Shown here: piece by piece, positions 22,501 through 30,921 of the stretch
Layout: each line of letters starts with the position of its first letter
Position numbering within the stretch: the stretch's first letter is position 1
Assembly: GCF_022919115.1 (NCBI RefSeq)
Contig: NZ_CP095072.1
Location: forward strand, 1,984,001-2,048,000
Direction: 5' to 3'
DNA length: 64,000 nt
Origin: Gracilibacillus caseinilyticus
GTDB lineage: Bacteria > Bacillota > Bacilli > Bacillales > Amphibacillaceae
The notes under the pieces: generated by a model
The model's input: only the letters and a program-made list of their open reading frames with translations
The model's database searches: none
Told to the model about the DNA's origin: nothing
Translations under genes and position numbers: made by a program

Positions 22501-22605
22501 CTGTCTGTATCAAGTATTTTCACACTGGTGTTAATACCGGTTGTGTATACGTACTTTGACAGCTTGTCGATGCGAGTGAAGGGATGGTTTACGAAGAAAG
22601 GATAG
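19534..22605 (+). CDS. RND (HAE1/AcrB-family) efflux transporter, SwrC/YerP-like
   Basis: A 1023-residue proton-driven exporter with 12 TM helices and two large extracytoplasmic loops (about 40-330 and 550-850). The N-terminus VKRPVGVIMIVLAIIAMGFI and TM4 motif GGLALGIGMMVDSSIVILEN match; the paired acidic site has one Asp with Ser next to it. The second-half motif is GVIMLAGIVVNNAIVLVDY. Close Bacillus relatives (SwrC/YerP) export surfactin and other amphiphiles; the substrate here is unknown. It is the last gene of the TetR-adaptor-transporter operon. Confidence 0.94.
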   Translation: MKLVSTSVKRPVGVIMIVLAIIAMGFISVRNLAIDLFPEIDLPIAVVATNYPDAAPQEVEQLVSKPVESTLSSIEGVNTIQSQSQRGSSLVIVMFENGTNLDNALLEVRESVDQVKGALPDGANDPSVLRFNPNQMPIMWVGLTGSDTQKLQSVAEDTVQPYFERQSGVASVSIEGGEERVIDVELDRAAMKQYGVSTQLIQQSLQGANQSASAGTVQRGEQDLQIRIDGSYESVDDIRGSIIQTQQGAKITLDDVADIQDNRQKNSTALVNNETAVVLSVLKQSDGNTVDVSNNILDAMDDLNQQLPDDVSLDVVVDTSDFIKQSINSVIQNMIFGGIFALLVLLLFLRSFRATLVIGVSIPIAIISTFVLLYFTGETLNVLTMGGLALGIGMMVDSSIVILENIVAYRQKGYSMKEAAIKGASELAPAVIASTTTTLVVFLPIVFVQGLASELFTPLALTISFSLIASLAVAVTLIPMLSSKLLTKAMEDHGRRYWFDRVMQKVINGYERVIKGALKLRKTTILITIAAIVGSLALIPYIGTAFIPEGDQGQLTISVETPPGTSEQKRLDLTEKVNTQLSEYDDIIDVSYVTVGSGNSQSAMMSGGGGSNASYQIQLVPAEEREQTTSSFAQEIDEQLQNIAGAEITVSEASSGAGLGDPIQIQLSGPENDVLKELSDQVLTVLEDVEGVYNPTSSLSDTQPEMMVQVNRELASQYGLSYQEVMSQVQTAMTGQTVMQYREDGEEMNVTLQYPEDETTTINDLENLEIQNQQGTTIPLSTVADFEQVQSAATISRENQQRQVNITSGIEGSDLGTVSQNVKDALDSMHFPEDYDYTIGGQTEDMTEAFADLSLALILSIFLVYAVMAVQFENFLHPLVIMFSLPATAVGVFGGLFITGLPLSITAFIGVIMLAGIVVNNAIVLVDYINILRARGIARYEAIVEAGKTRLRPILMTTLTTILAMVPLALGYGEGAEMQQPMAVTVIFGLSVSSIFTLVLIPVVYTYFDSLSMRVKGWFTKKG

Positions 22606-22628
22606 GAAAAGCTCAGTATAAGTAAGAA

Positions 22629-22658
22629 ACAAAAACGCTTGGATCCAAGCGTTTTTGT
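22629..22658. terminator. Intrinsic terminator after the RND operon
   Basis: ACAAAAACGCTTGG / CCAAGCGTTTTTGT is a perfect palindrome centred on GGATCC, with A- and T-runs on both sides, so it can act in either direction. Confidence 0.92.
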
Positions 22659-22735
22659 TATTGTCTTTTTAAATAAAGGTACCTTTCAGTTTATGTGCAT
22701 TCTGCAATATATTAGCATATATAGATGTTGTTTAA

Positions 22736-22787
22736 ATTCCAACAAGAGAGAAACACCATCCTAAAATGGCATTCCTCTTGTTGGAAT
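22736..22787. repeat. 13-bp inverted repeat in a degraded intergenic region
   Basis: ATTCCAACAAGAG (22736-22748) and CTCTTGTTGGAAT (22775-22787) are exact reverse complements with a 26-nt loop. No T-run follows. It could be the end of a lost mobile element or an RNA hairpin. Confidence 0.5.
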
Positions 22788-22918
22788 GATGCCCTCTATA
22801 ATGGTACAAATCAATAATTGTTGTATCCAGCTTTTTTGCATGCTGTCTAGGATTAATTTTGAAAATGTGAGGGCATGTGGTTGGAGAGGGGGAGGACCTA
22901 AGTGAATGAATGATATAA

Positions 22919-23047
22919 TATATCTACGATGATAAGAACTGGACGACATTTACTAATATGGCTGCAGGAACGTATCATGGGGATGTGGCAAAAGTCCATA
23001 ATCCAAGTAAGCAAATTAAGGGAAAGATTAGTTTTAGAGTATATTAA
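22919..23047 (+). pseudogene. C-terminal gene fragment
   Basis: An open frame without start reads YIYDDKNWTTFTNMAAGTYH then GDVAKVHNPSKQIKGKISFR-VY and a stop. It looks like a real protein end (balanced composition, aromatic/Gly pattern), but nothing upstream continues it. A second fragment, LSKYFVSAQKDIKTDIEGLY-RSPYFNDIS, follows at about 23094-23180 in another frame. I do not recognise either. Confidence 0.4.
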
Positions 23048-23456
23048 TAACGTATATTGAATCAGTCTGTCTACTAGTAGAGGCGCGAAAAGTTATCTAA
23101 ATATTTTGTTAGCGCACAAAAGGATATTAAGACTGATATAGAAGGACTTTATCGATCGCCATATTTTAACGATATTTCTTAATTGTGGGATGGATGAAAT
23201 CCGTTTTTTCAGAATTCGAATTTTCATCACCGGAATTCGAATTCTTACATAATAAATTTATTTAGCCTCGATTCATGGAAAACGGTAAAATAGAGTCAAA
23301 ATGACTTATCCCTTCATAAAAGCGTAATATTAAGCTGCTATGTATTGCAATTTAATAGTTGTCTTTTAAAAAAGAAAATTGCAACTGAGTGCTTTCTAAG
23401 GTGCAAAGAAATATTATTGACTAGATAGATCTAATAATAGAGCCAAATATCATTGA

Positions 23457-23546
23457 ATGGTGGATTTGTTAAATCAAAAAGTTCCTGTTTCTTATATTGC
23501 AGAGAAAGTTGGTGTTAGTCGTTATAATGTTTTAAAGTATGGTTAA
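23457..23546 (+). pseudogene. Helix-turn-helix fragment
   Basis: 29 codons, MVDLLNQKVPVSYIAEKVGV-SRYNVLKYG, have the spacing of a recombinase/regulator helix-turn-helix (IAEKVGVSRYNVLKY). No flanking protein remains and no ribosome site is seen, so it is probably what is left of a deleted regulator or transposase. Confidence 0.35.
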
Positions 23547-23590
23547 CTTATTCGAGATACATGTCATGTTATTTCTATATGTGTTTGAGA

Positions 23591-23767
23591 CTAGGAAGAT
23601 AAATAATTTTTATTTGTAACATTTCCTTCTGTTAAAGCAATCATCCTTGCCTTTGTATGTATTCCTATTCTCCAAACATTAGAAAGGACCATGGACATAA
23701 AGGTTTCTATTTCAACTGTTGTATTTAAAATGGGAAAGAAGTCCAAGTTTGAGGTGCAATCCCCCAT
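23591..23767 (-). CDS. Small ORF of unknown function, possibly a remnant
   Basis: A 58-codon frame starting MGDCTSNLDFFPILNTTVEI and ending VTNKNYLSS. An AAAGGGAG site lies 10 nt before the ATG. Composition is protein-like and there are no TM segments. I recognise no family. It is in the 1.6-kb gap that also holds gene fragments, so it may itself be the tail of a lost gene. The remaining bases up to 24228 show nothing I can support. Confidence 0.3.
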   Translation of the reverse strand: MGDCTSNLDFFPILNTTVEIETFMSMVLSNVWRIGIHTKARMIALTEGNVTNKNYLSS

Positions 23768-24228
23768 TCCTATTTTACTCCCTTTGTAAAACTATTTTTA
23801 TGTACACATTCCTACTCATGTGATAAAAATCTCTGTTTATTTTAACATAATATTACAATTACCTACTCGTTTAAAAAATCAGCATAGCAAGTAGCATAAC
23901 AATTAACATATTATATTAACTTCTGAAAAGCAAAGGTAGTTTTATTTTAATACAAATTATGTAAGCAAACGATATCGACGTGATTTGACATATGGTGTGT
24001 GTGCATCCAATGCTTCTGCAATATGCTCGGTATACAGTGATCACGCTCCAATTATGCTACTATTGAATATCCTTCTGAACTGCTTCAAGCTAAAGAATTG
24101 ATCTTCGAACTATGCCAAACTTAGTGTGTTTTCATTCTGCTTTATTCTCTCAGCTTCAAATTATGTCTTTTCTGTCATGCTAGTAAATAGTAAGATAGAT
24201 ATGTAGCATTAAGAAAGGAGTAGGAATA

Positions 24229-27018
24229 TTGAAGTTTTTAAAAATAATGAGCATTTTCATGATGATATCGACCATTATTTTGGCTCAGTTTTCATCGATT
24301 TCTGTTTTCGCAGAGAACAAATCGACTATGGTAGAACTGAAAGAACCGGTCCAGTTCATGATTAATGAGTCTTCCTATGTAAAAGTAGAGAAAGGGGCAT
24401 TACTGTCACTTAATGAGAAACAGCAATTGGTATTTGACGAACGTACCTATGACCTGCAATCGATTAAATTTGAAACTATCATAGATTCAGAGAAAGAGCC
24501 GATCAATCTTTCTGACGTAAAGCCAGTCACTGAAGCAGATCCGAAGATATCGATTGTGAAACCTCAGACCAAAGAAGATACTTCATCGAATGAAGAATCA
24601 ACAGAAACAGGTCCACCACAATTAAATACAGACGAGACGGACGATCGTGAAAAGCCTCAACCTAACGAAGATGAAGAAGAAAAAACCCCACAAGAAGAGT
24701 CCGATAAATCCAATTCAAGTGATGAGGATACAGAAAAAGAATCCAATAATAAAGAAGATACGGATAAAGAAACAGAGTCTGACAGTTCAAAAGTAGAAGA
24801 TACAGAAGACAAAGAAGTGAATGTGAAGGCAATATCAGCAAAACTTACTTTTTCTAATACGAAACTGTTTGAAACCAATCAAGATAATGTCTCTCTTTAC
24901 AAAAAAGAAAATGGAGAATTGATCAAAGTATCCACATTAATACAGGGTGAAATATATCAATATTATCAAGATGTAGGGAACTGGTTGCGTGTCAAAATAG
25001 GAAGCAAGATTTATTATCTATGGCAGGAAGCAACTGATCCGGTTGATCCAGACACATCTTTACATAACCCGGCCGCAATCTCAGGTAATCAGACATTAAC
25101 TACGATTACTGAAGGAACGATTTACGATAATAGCAGAAACGGGTTAGTTGATATTGGTACTTATGAAGCAGACGAATCATTTACTTATGTTAGGAAATCA
25201 GGTAATTGGTACAAGATAAATTATCTTGGACGATATGCATATATCTATCATAGCGCAGTTATTGAAAGTAATATTAATCAACTGGATTATATCATTCCAA
25301 AACAAGATGTACCAGTAAATTTACCAGGTAAGATACCGTTTGCTTCACTGGAAGAAGGTCAGCTTTATCAAACAATTGATGAAGAACCAAACTGGATAAA
25401 AGTAAAAATAGGTAACCTTACAGGGTATGTGTGGAAAGCGGCTGTTTGGAAAACAAGTGAAAAACCATTAAAAACAACAAGTGCTACAGGTCAATTGAAA
25501 TTAAAAACGACAGAAGATGTACCAGTGTTTGATAATAGCACAGGAAAATTAATTCAAATTGGGGAAATTGATGAGGCGAAAGAAATACGATATATTTCGA
25601 GAAAAGGTAATTGGTATCAAATCAATTTTGCCAATCGAACAGGATTTATTTACTACGCAGGTGTTGAAGCATTATTCACGAAGAATACGAAATATTTCAC
25701 AACTGATCAGGATAATGTCAGTGCCATGATTCGTCGGAATGGCTCGCTGCAGTTTTATGGTGAATTGCAGGAAGGTGAATCATATGAACGCCTGGCCGAT
25801 TATGGAAATTGGCATCAAATAAAAATTGGTGATCAGCATGCTTTTGTATGGAAGAAAGCAACTTCTCCTGCGAGTGCTGGAGATATCCCGAATCCAATTT
25901 CTGATACTTCTGTACAAGCGATATATCAAACGAAAGAAACAGTATCGGTTTATGATAACTCTTCAGGTTCACTGGAGGCAATGGGTACCATAACTTCTGG
26001 TGAAAAAATTCCAGTATTAAATACGAAAGGTAATTGGGCTACCGTTAATTATGCTGGGCGAGAAGGATATATTTATAAACCATCATTGAAACTGTTAACG
26101 AAGGATGTTGTCAATCCGCAAACTACCTATACGTATGAACAGATGCAAAAAGATTTAAATGAAATTGTTGACTTATATCCTGACCATACTCAAAAAACAA
26201 TTATAGGAAATTCTGTCGATGGCAGAAACCTGTATGCCATCAAAGTGGGGAATGGTGATAAAGAAATATTTATCAATGGGTCGCATCACGCCCGCGAACA
26301 CATGACAACCAATGTGGTTATGGAAATGATAGATCAGTATGCAAGAGCATATGCTGTAAATGGTACTTTTAATGGATATAAAGTCAAAGAGATTTTGGAT
26401 GAGGTATCGATCTGGTTTGTGCCGATGGTAAATCCGGATGGTGTTACGTTGGTACAGAAAGGTTATACAAGTGCCAAAAATCCAAATCAAGTATTGCGAT
26501 TAAATAATTACAGTAAAGATTTCTCTTCCTGGAAAGCGAATATAAGAGGAATAGATTTGAATCGCCAGTATCCTGCGAGATGGAAGTATATCCAAAATGC
26601 TGCCTCCAGCCCGGGACCAGCCTTTTATAAAGGAGCGGCTCCACTTACAGAGCCAGAAGTAATGGCGTTATATGACTTTACGAACGAAAGAGATTTCAAG
26701 ACAACAGTTGCTTATCACTCGTCAGGGCAAATTATTTATTGGTATTTTAATAACCCATTTAGTACGAAAGCGAGAGATAAGGCGTTAGCACAAAAAGTTT
26801 CTAATATCACTGGCTACAGCTTGGTTGCTGCAACCACCAACCCTAGTGGTGGCGGTTATAAAGACTGGGTTATTCAAGAGCATCAAACGCCAAGTCTAAC
26901 CATCGAAATATCACCATACACGTACCAGGAACCGGTACCTTTATATCGATGGGGATCAATTTGGAATAAGAATAAAACAGTAGGGATCTATCTGGCACAA
27001 GAAGCCGGCAATCGCTAG
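24229..27018 (+). CDS. Secreted M14 zinc carboxypeptidase with six SH3-like repeats
   Basis: 929 residues. The Sec signal peptide (to about SVFA-E) is followed by an acidic Ser/Glu/Asp linker (about 105-200), then six SH3-like modules of about 60 residues (about 210-620) in alternating types: one ending YxWxxAT or similar, the other with VYDNSSG and GYIY. The C-terminal M14 domain (about 630-929) has zinc ligands His687/Glu690 (SHHAREHM) and His830 (AYHSSG), and catalytic Glu893 (LTIEISP). It probably trims wall peptides or proteins while held to the wall by the modules. TTG 24229 follows AAAGGAG. Confidence 0.9.
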   Translation: MKFLKIMSIFMMISTIILAQFSSISVFAENKSTMVELKEPVQFMINESSYVKVEKGALLSLNEKQQLVFDERTYDLQSIKFETIIDSEKEPINLSDVKPVTEADPKISIVKPQTKEDTSSNEESTETGPPQLNTDETDDREKPQPNEDEEEKTPQEESDKSNSSDEDTEKESNNKEDTDKETESDSSKVEDTEDKEVNVKAISAKLTFSNTKLFETNQDNVSLYKKENGELIKVSTLIQGEIYQYYQDVGNWLRVKIGSKIYYLWQEATDPVDPDTSLHNPAAISGNQTLTTITEGTIYDNSRNGLVDIGTYEADESFTYVRKSGNWYKINYLGRYAYIYHSAVIESNINQLDYIIPKQDVPVNLPGKIPFASLEEGQLYQTIDEEPNWIKVKIGNLTGYVWKAAVWKTSEKPLKTTSATGQLKLKTTEDVPVFDNSTGKLIQIGEIDEAKEIRYISRKGNWYQINFANRTGFIYYAGVEALFTKNTKYFTTDQDNVSAMIRRNGSLQFYGELQEGESYERLADYGNWHQIKIGDQHAFVWKKATSPASAGDIPNPISDTSVQAIYQTKETVSVYDNSSGSLEAMGTITSGEKIPVLNTKGNWATVNYAGREGYIYKPSLKLLTKDVVNPQTTYTYEQMQKDLNEIVDLYPDHTQKTIIGNSVDGRNLYAIKVGNGDKEIFINGSHHAREHMTTNVVMEMIDQYARAYAVNGTFNGYKVKEILDEVSIWFVPMVNPDGVTLVQKGYTSAKNPNQVLRLNNYSKDFSSWKANIRGIDLNRQYPARWKYIQNAASSPGPAFYKGAAPLTEPEVMALYDFTNERDFKTTVAYHSSGQIIYWYFNNPFSTKARDKALAQKVSNITGYSLVAATTNPSGGGYKDWVIQEHQTPSLTIEISPYTYQEPVPLYRWGSIWNKNKTVGIYLAQEAGNR

Positions 27019-27048
27019 ACAAAAAGAATAAGCATAGTCTGGAACAAT

Positions 27049-27100
27049 AGCCGAGCAACATGGATGATTTTATAACATCCATGGTATGCTCGGCTTTTTA
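27049..27100 (+). terminator. Intrinsic terminator after the M14 peptidase gene
   Basis: AGCCGAGCA...ATGGATG pairs with CATCCAT...TGCTCGGCT (one internal loop) and TTTTTAT follows. Confidence 0.88.
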
Positions 27101-27164
27101 TGTGGTATGTATAAACTCCTTAAAACAATCCAATATAATGTAAGAAAAACACTTATTTCAATTT

Positions 27165-27270
27165 GGTGATTTGACATTTCTAATGTGCTAAGCATAGCTC
27201 CGGAAATATGCCCTCTAGGACGCGGAGTGATTGGCCGGAGCGGTATCCTAGCACAAGAATTATTTCAAAA
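27165..27270. repeat. Dispersed palindromic repeat, copy C (short)
   Basis: The left arm is type 2 (TAATGTGCTAAGCATAGCTC, CGGAAATATG), the right arm type 1 (GCGGAGTGATTGGCCGGAGC, GGTATCCTAGCAC), then TTATTTCAAAA. The arms join at CTCTAGGACGCGG without the central core, as in copy B. The outermost GATTATGT/ACATAATC ends are eroded here. Confidence 0.75.
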
Positions 27271-27328
27271 AGAACTCATTGCTAAACTCTCACTAAATCT
27301 TTCTTACTTCGCAGCATTCCTTCAACTA

Positions 27329-27360
27329 TAAAAAAAGACCGGGCGTTCAATGCCCAGTCC
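27329..27360 (-). terminator. Intrinsic terminator of the minus-strand glycosylation operon
   Basis: On the minus strand GACTGGGC, a short loop and GCCCGGTC are followed by T7. It lies just after the last gene of the operon (27372). Confidence 0.88.
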
Positions 27361-27371
27361 TCTCATCACTA

Positions 27372-27713
27372 TTATGAAACTAACAAAAACGCGCCGCCCA
27401 TAATACATACTAAACCGATTATTTTTTTGGTAGTGATTTTTTCCTTCAGAAACATAGCGGACAGAATAAATGTCCAAATATACGTAATAGAAGTCAAAGG
27501 GAATAAGATCGTATAATCTGTAAACTTTAATGCGATAATGTTCAAAATAGCACCACTGCCATAAAAGAAACAACCTACAATAAAGTTAGTAACAAATGAT
27601 TTGTTGAATCCTATATCACTGTTACTCATCCTTTTAAAATAAAAACTGCCAATTGACCCCATAGCGGTGAATACGAGAAGTAATAGGAAGATAGGTAAAC
27701 TAATCGTCACCAC
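27372..27713 (-). CDS. EmrE-like four-TM DMT-superfamily protein (flippase subunit 2)
   Basis: 113 residues, four hydrophobic helices, small-multidrug-resistance size. It ends in LKEKITTKKIIGLVCIMGGA, the typical last TM of this family, and overlaps its upstream partner by 14 nt. Two such tiny paralogues behind a polyprenyl-P glycosyltransferase and a GT-C enzyme resemble the ArnE/ArnF heterodimer that flips undecaprenyl-phosphate-sugars, so I favour lipid-linked sugar flipping over drug export (inference from context). Confidence 0.72.
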   Translation of the reverse strand: MVTISLPIFLLLLVFTAMGSIGSFYFKRMSNSDIGFNKSFVTNFIVGCFFYGSGAILNIIALKFTDYTILFPLTSITYIWTFILSAMFLKEKITTKKIIGLVCIMGGAFLLVS

Positions 27714-28047
27714 CTCCTATCAATATCGCACCTGCTATAATACAAACAACGCCAAGCAGATTTTTTCCTTCAAGTATTTCGTCGAGAAAGACACTTCCAA
27801 AGACAACGGCAAATATATAGCCAGTACTTAAGAAAGGGTGCAACACGGATAAACTGCCAAATCGGTAAGCCAGAATCATAAAAACAGCTCCAAGGAAATA
27901 ACAAACAAATCCGCCAATTAACCATAAATTAATATCAGCATCAGATATTTTCCATTGTAATTGACCAAAAGCGGTAAGAAGCGCAGCAACAACCATTAAG
28001 AGTATGCCATATTTGTTATGGTGATAAGATTCTTTCATCCTTGTCAT
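27700..28047 (-). CDS. EmrE-like four-TM DMT-superfamily protein (flippase subunit 1)
   Basis: 115 residues with four TM helices. The YRFGSLSVLHPFLSTGYIFA segment and LDEILEGKNLLGVVCIIAGA end are DMT/EamA-like. It overlaps the GT-C gene by 4 nt and its own partner by 14 nt, so the two subunits are probably made in equal amounts. MTRMKESYHHNKYG may start at the first or second Met. Confidence 0.72.
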   Translation of the reverse strand: MTRMKESYHHNKYGILLMVVAALLTAFGQLQWKISDADINLWLIGGFVCYFLGAVFMILAYRFGSLSVLHPFLSTGYIFAVVFGSVFLDEILEGKNLLGVVCIIAGAILIGGGDD

Positions 28048-29780
28048 GCTCTTCGCTCCTTTTGCTTTCTGTCAGTCAGTAATGCACAAAGAAATAGAAA
28101 GGCAATGGCAAAACTGTTCGCTAATAAATATCGGAAATCCTGTGCCGGAATACCAGCTGTAACGGTCCCGATATTCAAGATAACTGGTACTGTTACAAGC
28201 CAAGCTCTCCAGCTTGTTTTGCGTGCAGCAATATATCCCATTAATAACAGGAAGAACATATAGGTTGCCGGGCGCCAAATTAATGTTTTAAAATGGATTT
28301 CCGTAATATTCAGCATTCTTTCCATTTTGTCATGTAGCCAGTTACTTACAGGCTCTTGTTCGATATTAAATGTGTTTGCGTGATAGATACCACCTGGATT
28401 GAGGTTAGTATACCCATCAGAAGGCTCATTCATTTGCCATACCAAAGAGGTCTGCTTTAAAAAGGCTTCTGTCACAATGACAGGGTTTTTTAGCGAGACG
28501 CTTGCCCATGTTTTTGCATAGTAGCCCACGTCATCAAAGACCACATCACTGTTATAATCCCCTGAGAATTTAATTGGATCGGTAATATAGGGATCGTAAT
28601 ATTGATGCCACTTATCCTCTGGCATCATTTGATAGATATATTGTTCCTCTTCTTCAGAGAGGTCTCCATTTTCAACAACTACTCTTGCAAATTGTTGTGT
28701 AGGAATTCCCAAAGCTTCGTTCGGATCCTTATTATCGACTTGAAAAGCGGTGAACAACGGTCCAGTAATGATCATATAGCTGGCTATTACAGCCACAAGC
28801 GTGATGAGCAGTTGCTTCCAATAAGGTAAAAACATAACAATCATCACAATAGTTAACGCGAAATAAATAGGAATGCCATTGCTTCTCATTAACATCAATG
28901 CTAAACCGGTAAAACCTAATAACAGTAAGTGCATGTTCTTGCGAAGCCATTGACCGCGTGAGGAATAGACGGCAAACATTAAGATCGTCAGCAATAAGAG
29001 AATGGCACTATAGAGAATGTCCTTCCATAGTACGATCGAAAATGCCCCGTAAACGGGAAAACACGCGATAAATAGATTACAGATATAGATCAGGATCCGG
29101 TGTATGCCAGCCTTTTGAAATTGGTAAAGGCCATAGCCGAAGATCAAGCTCAGAATGATGATTTGAGCAAGACCTACAACAGCCGGTGAATACCAGATTT
29201 TTGTCAGTATGATCATCAGCCACGTATAGACAACCGGATGCCAGTTATTAAATTCAAACGTATGAATTTGGCGCCAGTGAGCGAAAGAGTCAGGAGACAT
29301 TTCTCCAGGGAAATTCGCTAATAGATAAATGCTCCAGCCGATAATAGGGAGGATCGAATAGATAAGAATCATCCATTTAGATACATACTGCTGTTGCAAG
29401 ACGAATGATTTTCTCATCATAACAGCAGTAATACTGAGAACCGTACTAAAGACAGCGACACAAGCACCAATCAATGTAACAAGCTGAACAATCAAACTCA
29501 TCGATTTAAAATGTCCAATAGAGAAGGTGCTGAATAAAACAACTAAAGTCAAAAGGATCATGAAAATCATATTACCTTTCGTATAAATATGTTTTACGAA
29601 CTTTTCCCTGTAAGTAATAGTCTCATAGAATAGTACGGCATATACAGTAAGAAAAAAGATACCGGTAGCAGTGATCGATAAGACCGACATCTCTTTAATC
29701 GGATCAAACCAGTTTAACATAGTGACAGATGCAAACAGCGTAATACCAATTAATAATAAGAAATAAATGATTTTATTCAT
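28044..29780 (-). CDS. GT-C-type multi-TM glycosyltransferase (DUF6020-like)
   Basis: About 578 residues with roughly 12 TM helices. An acidic motif in an outer loop (PGEMSPDSFAHWRQ) and the WHPVVYTWL segment resemble the dolichyl/undecaprenyl-P-sugar-using GT-C enzymes (DUF6020 group). A large outer loop lies near residues 330-470. It would take a sugar from an undecaprenyl-phosphate carrier and add it to a wall polymer or protein outside the cell. ATG 29780 (MNKIIYF) is preferred over 29792 because TGAGGGA between them serves as ribosome site. The ATG overlaps the end of the upstream GT2 gene. Confidence 0.75.
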   Translation of the reverse strand: MNKIIYFLLLIGITLFASVTMLNWFDPIKEMSVLSITATGIFFLTVYAVLFYETITYREKFVKHIYTKGNMIFMILLTLVVLFSTFSIGHFKSMSLIVQLVTLIGACVAVFSTVLSITAVMMRKSFVLQQQYVSKWMILIYSILPIIGWSIYLLANFPGEMSPDSFAHWRQIHTFEFNNWHPVVYTWLMIILTKIWYSPAVVGLAQIIILSLIFGYGLYQFQKAGIHRILIYICNLFIACFPVYGAFSIVLWKDILYSAILLLLTILMFAVYSSRGQWLRKNMHLLLLGFTGLALMLMRSNGIPIYFALTIVMIVMFLPYWKQLLITLVAVIASYMIITGPLFTAFQVDNKDPNEALGIPTQQFARVVVENGDLSEEEEQYIYQMMPEDKWHQYYDPYITDPIKFSGDYNSDVVFDDVGYYAKTWASVSLKNPVIVTEAFLKQTSLVWQMNEPSDGYTNLNPGGIYHANTFNIEQEPVSNWLHDKMERMLNITEIHFKTLIWRPATYMFFLLLMGYIAARKTSWRAWLVTVPVILNIGTVTAGIPAQDFRYLLANSFAIAFLFLCALLTDRKQKERRA

Positions 29781-30705
29781 ATTTTCCCTCATTGGAAATC
29801 TTGTTTAATTCCAATTCGAATTGTTTTTTATGGCTGGTTGCGACAGTATCAAGAATCAAACCGCAAGTAAGCGACACGACAGATAGTAAGACAAGCCCTA
29901 CTGCGAGAATAGCGGATGGGATTTTATCCACTTCACCAGTAACAGCAAATTCGGTAATAACCGGAATACCACTGGCTAGTCCTAATATCATGAAGAGTAA
30001 AGCCCAAATCGCAAAGAATAGCATCGGCTTATATTCTTTAAACAAGGTAAAGATTTTGTTAAGCACCTTAAATCCGTCACTTAATGTGTTCAGTTTGGAC
30101 TCACTGCCCTCTGGTCGATCTCGATAATCAATCGCGATCTCTTTTATTGCTAAACGTTTGTCTAAAGCATGAATAGACATCTCTGTTTCGATTTCGAATC
30201 CTGGACTCATAACAGGCATTGATTTAACAAAAAGTCTGTCAAAAGCACGATAGCCTGTCATAATGTCATTCAATTCACTTTTGTAAAGAAAATTGATTAA
30301 TCCTTTTACCAGCGTGTTACCAAAATTATGGAACGGGCGTTTGTTTTCTTCGGTATACGTACCGTTAGATAATCGGTCACCAATGACCATGTTCGCGTAA
30401 CCGTCTTTAATTGGATCGATCAGTTGATGTACAAATGAAGCTGGATATGTCTGGTCACCATCCACCATCACGTAGCAATCTGCATCAATTTCTCTGAACA
30501 TGGAACGTACCACATTACCTTTACCTTGGCGCCATTCTTTTTTTACAATTGCACCGTGTTCCTCTGCTACTTTCGATGTATTATCTGCAGAGTTATTGTC
30601 GTATACGTAAATAGTTGCACCAGGCAATTCTTTCTTAAAATCTTTTATGACTTCTCCGATTGTTTGCTCTTCATTATAGCAAGGGATCAATATTGCAATT
30701 TCCAA
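29773..30705 (-). CDS. Polyprenyl-phosphate glycosyltransferase, GT2 family
   Basis: 310 residues. The GT2 catalytic domain (EIAILIPCYNEEQTIGEVI; YDNNSADNT; metal-binding VMVDGDQTYP; the EIETEMSIHALDKRL region) is followed by two C-terminal TM helices, the architecture of DPM1/CsbB-like enzymes that load a sugar onto undecaprenyl phosphate at the inner membrane face. TTG 30705 follows AAGGAGG. It is first in the four-gene operon, divergent from the flippase gene at 30922. The sugar cannot be read from sequence. Confidence 0.85.
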   Translation of the reverse strand: MEIAILIPCYNEEQTIGEVIKDFKKELPGATIYVYDNNSADNTSKVAEEHGAIVKKEWRQGKGNVVRSMFREIDADCYVMVDGDQTYPASFVHQLIDPIKDGYANMVIGDRLSNGTYTEENKRPFHNFGNTLVKGLINFLYKSELNDIMTGYRAFDRLFVKSMPVMSPGFEIETEMSIHALDKRLAIKEIAIDYRDRPEGSESKLNTLSDGFKVLNKIFTLFKEYKPMLFFAIWALLFMILGLASGIPVITEFAVTGEVDKIPSAILAVGLVLLSVVSLTCGLILDTVATSHKKQFELELNKISNEGKYE

Positions 30706-30921
30706 TGGAAGTCCTCCTTAATTACAATTAAATGTATTATTGTTATTTTACCCAAATAACGAGTATAGCAAAAAAAATAAAAAAATGTAATTCCATATTA
30801 TCAATTCGTATAGTAAATCTAAAAAAAAAATGATAAAATAAGTTTTGGATTATGTCTATGATATGATAGAATATGGATTCATCTTAGACATATGCTTATT
30901 AATGAAGTGAGGTCTTGTTTT

